A stretch of 6,981 nt of DNA from CAZCZY01 sp964503525. Its GTDB lineage: Bacteria > Patescibacteriota > JAUYIX01. The notes beneath the pieces were generated by a model that was not told the DNA's origin, did no database searches, and saw only the letters and a list, made by a program, of their open reading frames with translations. Of the stretch, positions 6,399-6,981 are shown in pieces; position 1 is the first letter of the stretch; each line of letters starts with the position of its first letter. The position numbers were made by a program, and so were the translations under genes. The stretch is taken from assembly GCA_964503525.1 (NCBI GenBank), contig CAZCZY010000068.1, forward strand, positions 1-6,981, read 5' to 3'.

Positions 6399-6981
6399 AC
6401 AGCGCTTTAACCTCTGCTACAAATTGATCACCCCGATCGAATTCATTTTGAAACATACCAAAACTAGCGGCACCCGGGGACAACAGCACAATGGCGCCCG
6501 GCTTGGCGACTTTTTGTGCACTGGCGACAGCATCTGCCATAGATTTAGCAAATGGAGGCACAAAGATTTCTTTGAGTCTTTGCAATCCGTTTGGTTCCAT
6601 CATCTCGTGGAGCTTGTGACCGACGGCAGCATCAAACAGAATTACTTTGTGCGTATGCTTTAGAATCGCATCAGCGAGGTGTTCAAGCGGTAATTTCTTA
6701 TCGTGACCACCTGCGATTAAAACGATCGGCTCTTTAAATGCGAGCAGCGCAGCAATTGTAGATGTTGGAATTGTGCTTGCCGTGTCGTTGATATATCTCA
6801 CACCATCAACTTCTCGAATAAATTCGAGCCGATTTGCGACACCACGAAATGTTTCTATCACTTCGCGCACAGTGTCCACGGGAGCGCCCAGCACCAATGC
6901 AGCGGCGGTCGCAGCCAATGCATTAGCGATATTGTGTTCACCTACAAGCTTGATGTCGGACAGTGAACCGATTTCCTTTTC
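6397..6981 (-). CDS. murD: UDP-N-acetylmuramoyl-L-alanine--D-glutamate ligase MurD, C-terminal part (5' end outside window)
   Basis: MurD is the cytosolic ATP-dependent ligase that adds D-Glu to UDP-MurNAc-L-Ala. The frame runs in open from the window edge, so the N-terminal domain and most of the central ATPase domain are missing; 194 residues are visible. In this partial numbering there are LVGEHNIANALAA (12-24, end of the central domain), NRLEF (50-54), YINDTASTIPTSTIAAL (63-79), LIAGGHDKK (88-96) and LLSPGAASFGMFQNEFDRGDQF (166-187). The last is the diagnostic MurD ending. By comparison with E. coli MurD, the adenine/ribose-site Arg (R51) and Asp (D66), the D-Glu-site Thr (T70), Lys (K95) and Ser (S173) are kept. 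The His of HRxE is Asn, and the Lys of NDSKAT is Ala. A TTG codon at 6918 is in frame, but homology clearly extends upstream of it, so it is not the start. Next gene: ftsW, 13 nt downstream. Confidence 0.95.
   Translation of the reverse strand, partial: EKEIGSLSDIKLVGEHNIANALAATAAALVLGAPVDTVREVIETFRGVANRLEFIREVDGVRYINDTASTIPTSTIAALLAFKEPIVLIAGGHDKKLPLEHLADAILKHTHKVILFDAAVGHKLHEMMEPNGLQRLKEIFVPPFAKSMADAVASAQKVAKPGAIVLLSPGAASFGMFQNEFDRGDQFVAEVKAL

Noticed and set aside
6397..6918. murD beginning at the TTG at 6918
   Set aside because: The conserved GEHNIAN motif lies upstream in the same frame and the frame is open to the window edge, so the gene simply enters from outside.

Overview
The window is one uninterrupted stretch of eight co-directional genes, all on the minus strand. 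In transcription order, from high to low coordinates, they are murD (5' end missing), ftsW, murG, murC, murB, a short-form hpf, an unrecognised 116-codon gene, and secA (only its first 196 codons are inside the window). Gaps between genes are 13, 1, 19, 9, 4, 22 and 73 nt. I see no terminator and no convincing promoter between any of them, so the simplest reading is one polycistronic unit whose ends both lie outside the window. No tRNA, rRNA, CRISPR array, insertion sequence, attachment site or long repeat is visible.

The first five genes (about 6981-1417) form a compact division and cell-wall cluster. MurB makes UDP-MurNAc, MurC adds L-Ala, MurD adds D-Glu, MurG makes lipid II from lipid I, and FtsW polymerises lipid II at the septum. 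All five keep their main signature motifs. The last three genes (about 1412-1) concern the ribosome and protein export: hpf, an unknown acidic protein, and secA. An hpf-secA neighbourhood is known from other bacteria (B. subtilis, for example). Here it is attached to the tail of the mur cluster and has an extra gene between the two.

The organism is a bacterium with peptidoglycan and moderate GC. Several details fit Patescibacteria / Candidate Phyla Radiation (Parcubacteria-like) proteins as I remember them: the variant MurG motifs (HETD, and SRAGGQLFE one residue short), the MurD motif NDTAST in place of NDSKAT, FtsW with PEPAGDS, and a mur cluster running into secA. This assignment is inference from remembered motifs and gene order and was not checked by any search. 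The standard code fits: every gene reads through without in-frame TGA and ends in TAA or TAG.

I found no clearly new biological system. The items most worth a second look are the unknown gene between hpf and secA, the shared reading frame of murC and murB across one TAG codon, the clade-type substitutions in MurD and MurG, and an insertion in the SecA N-terminal region.
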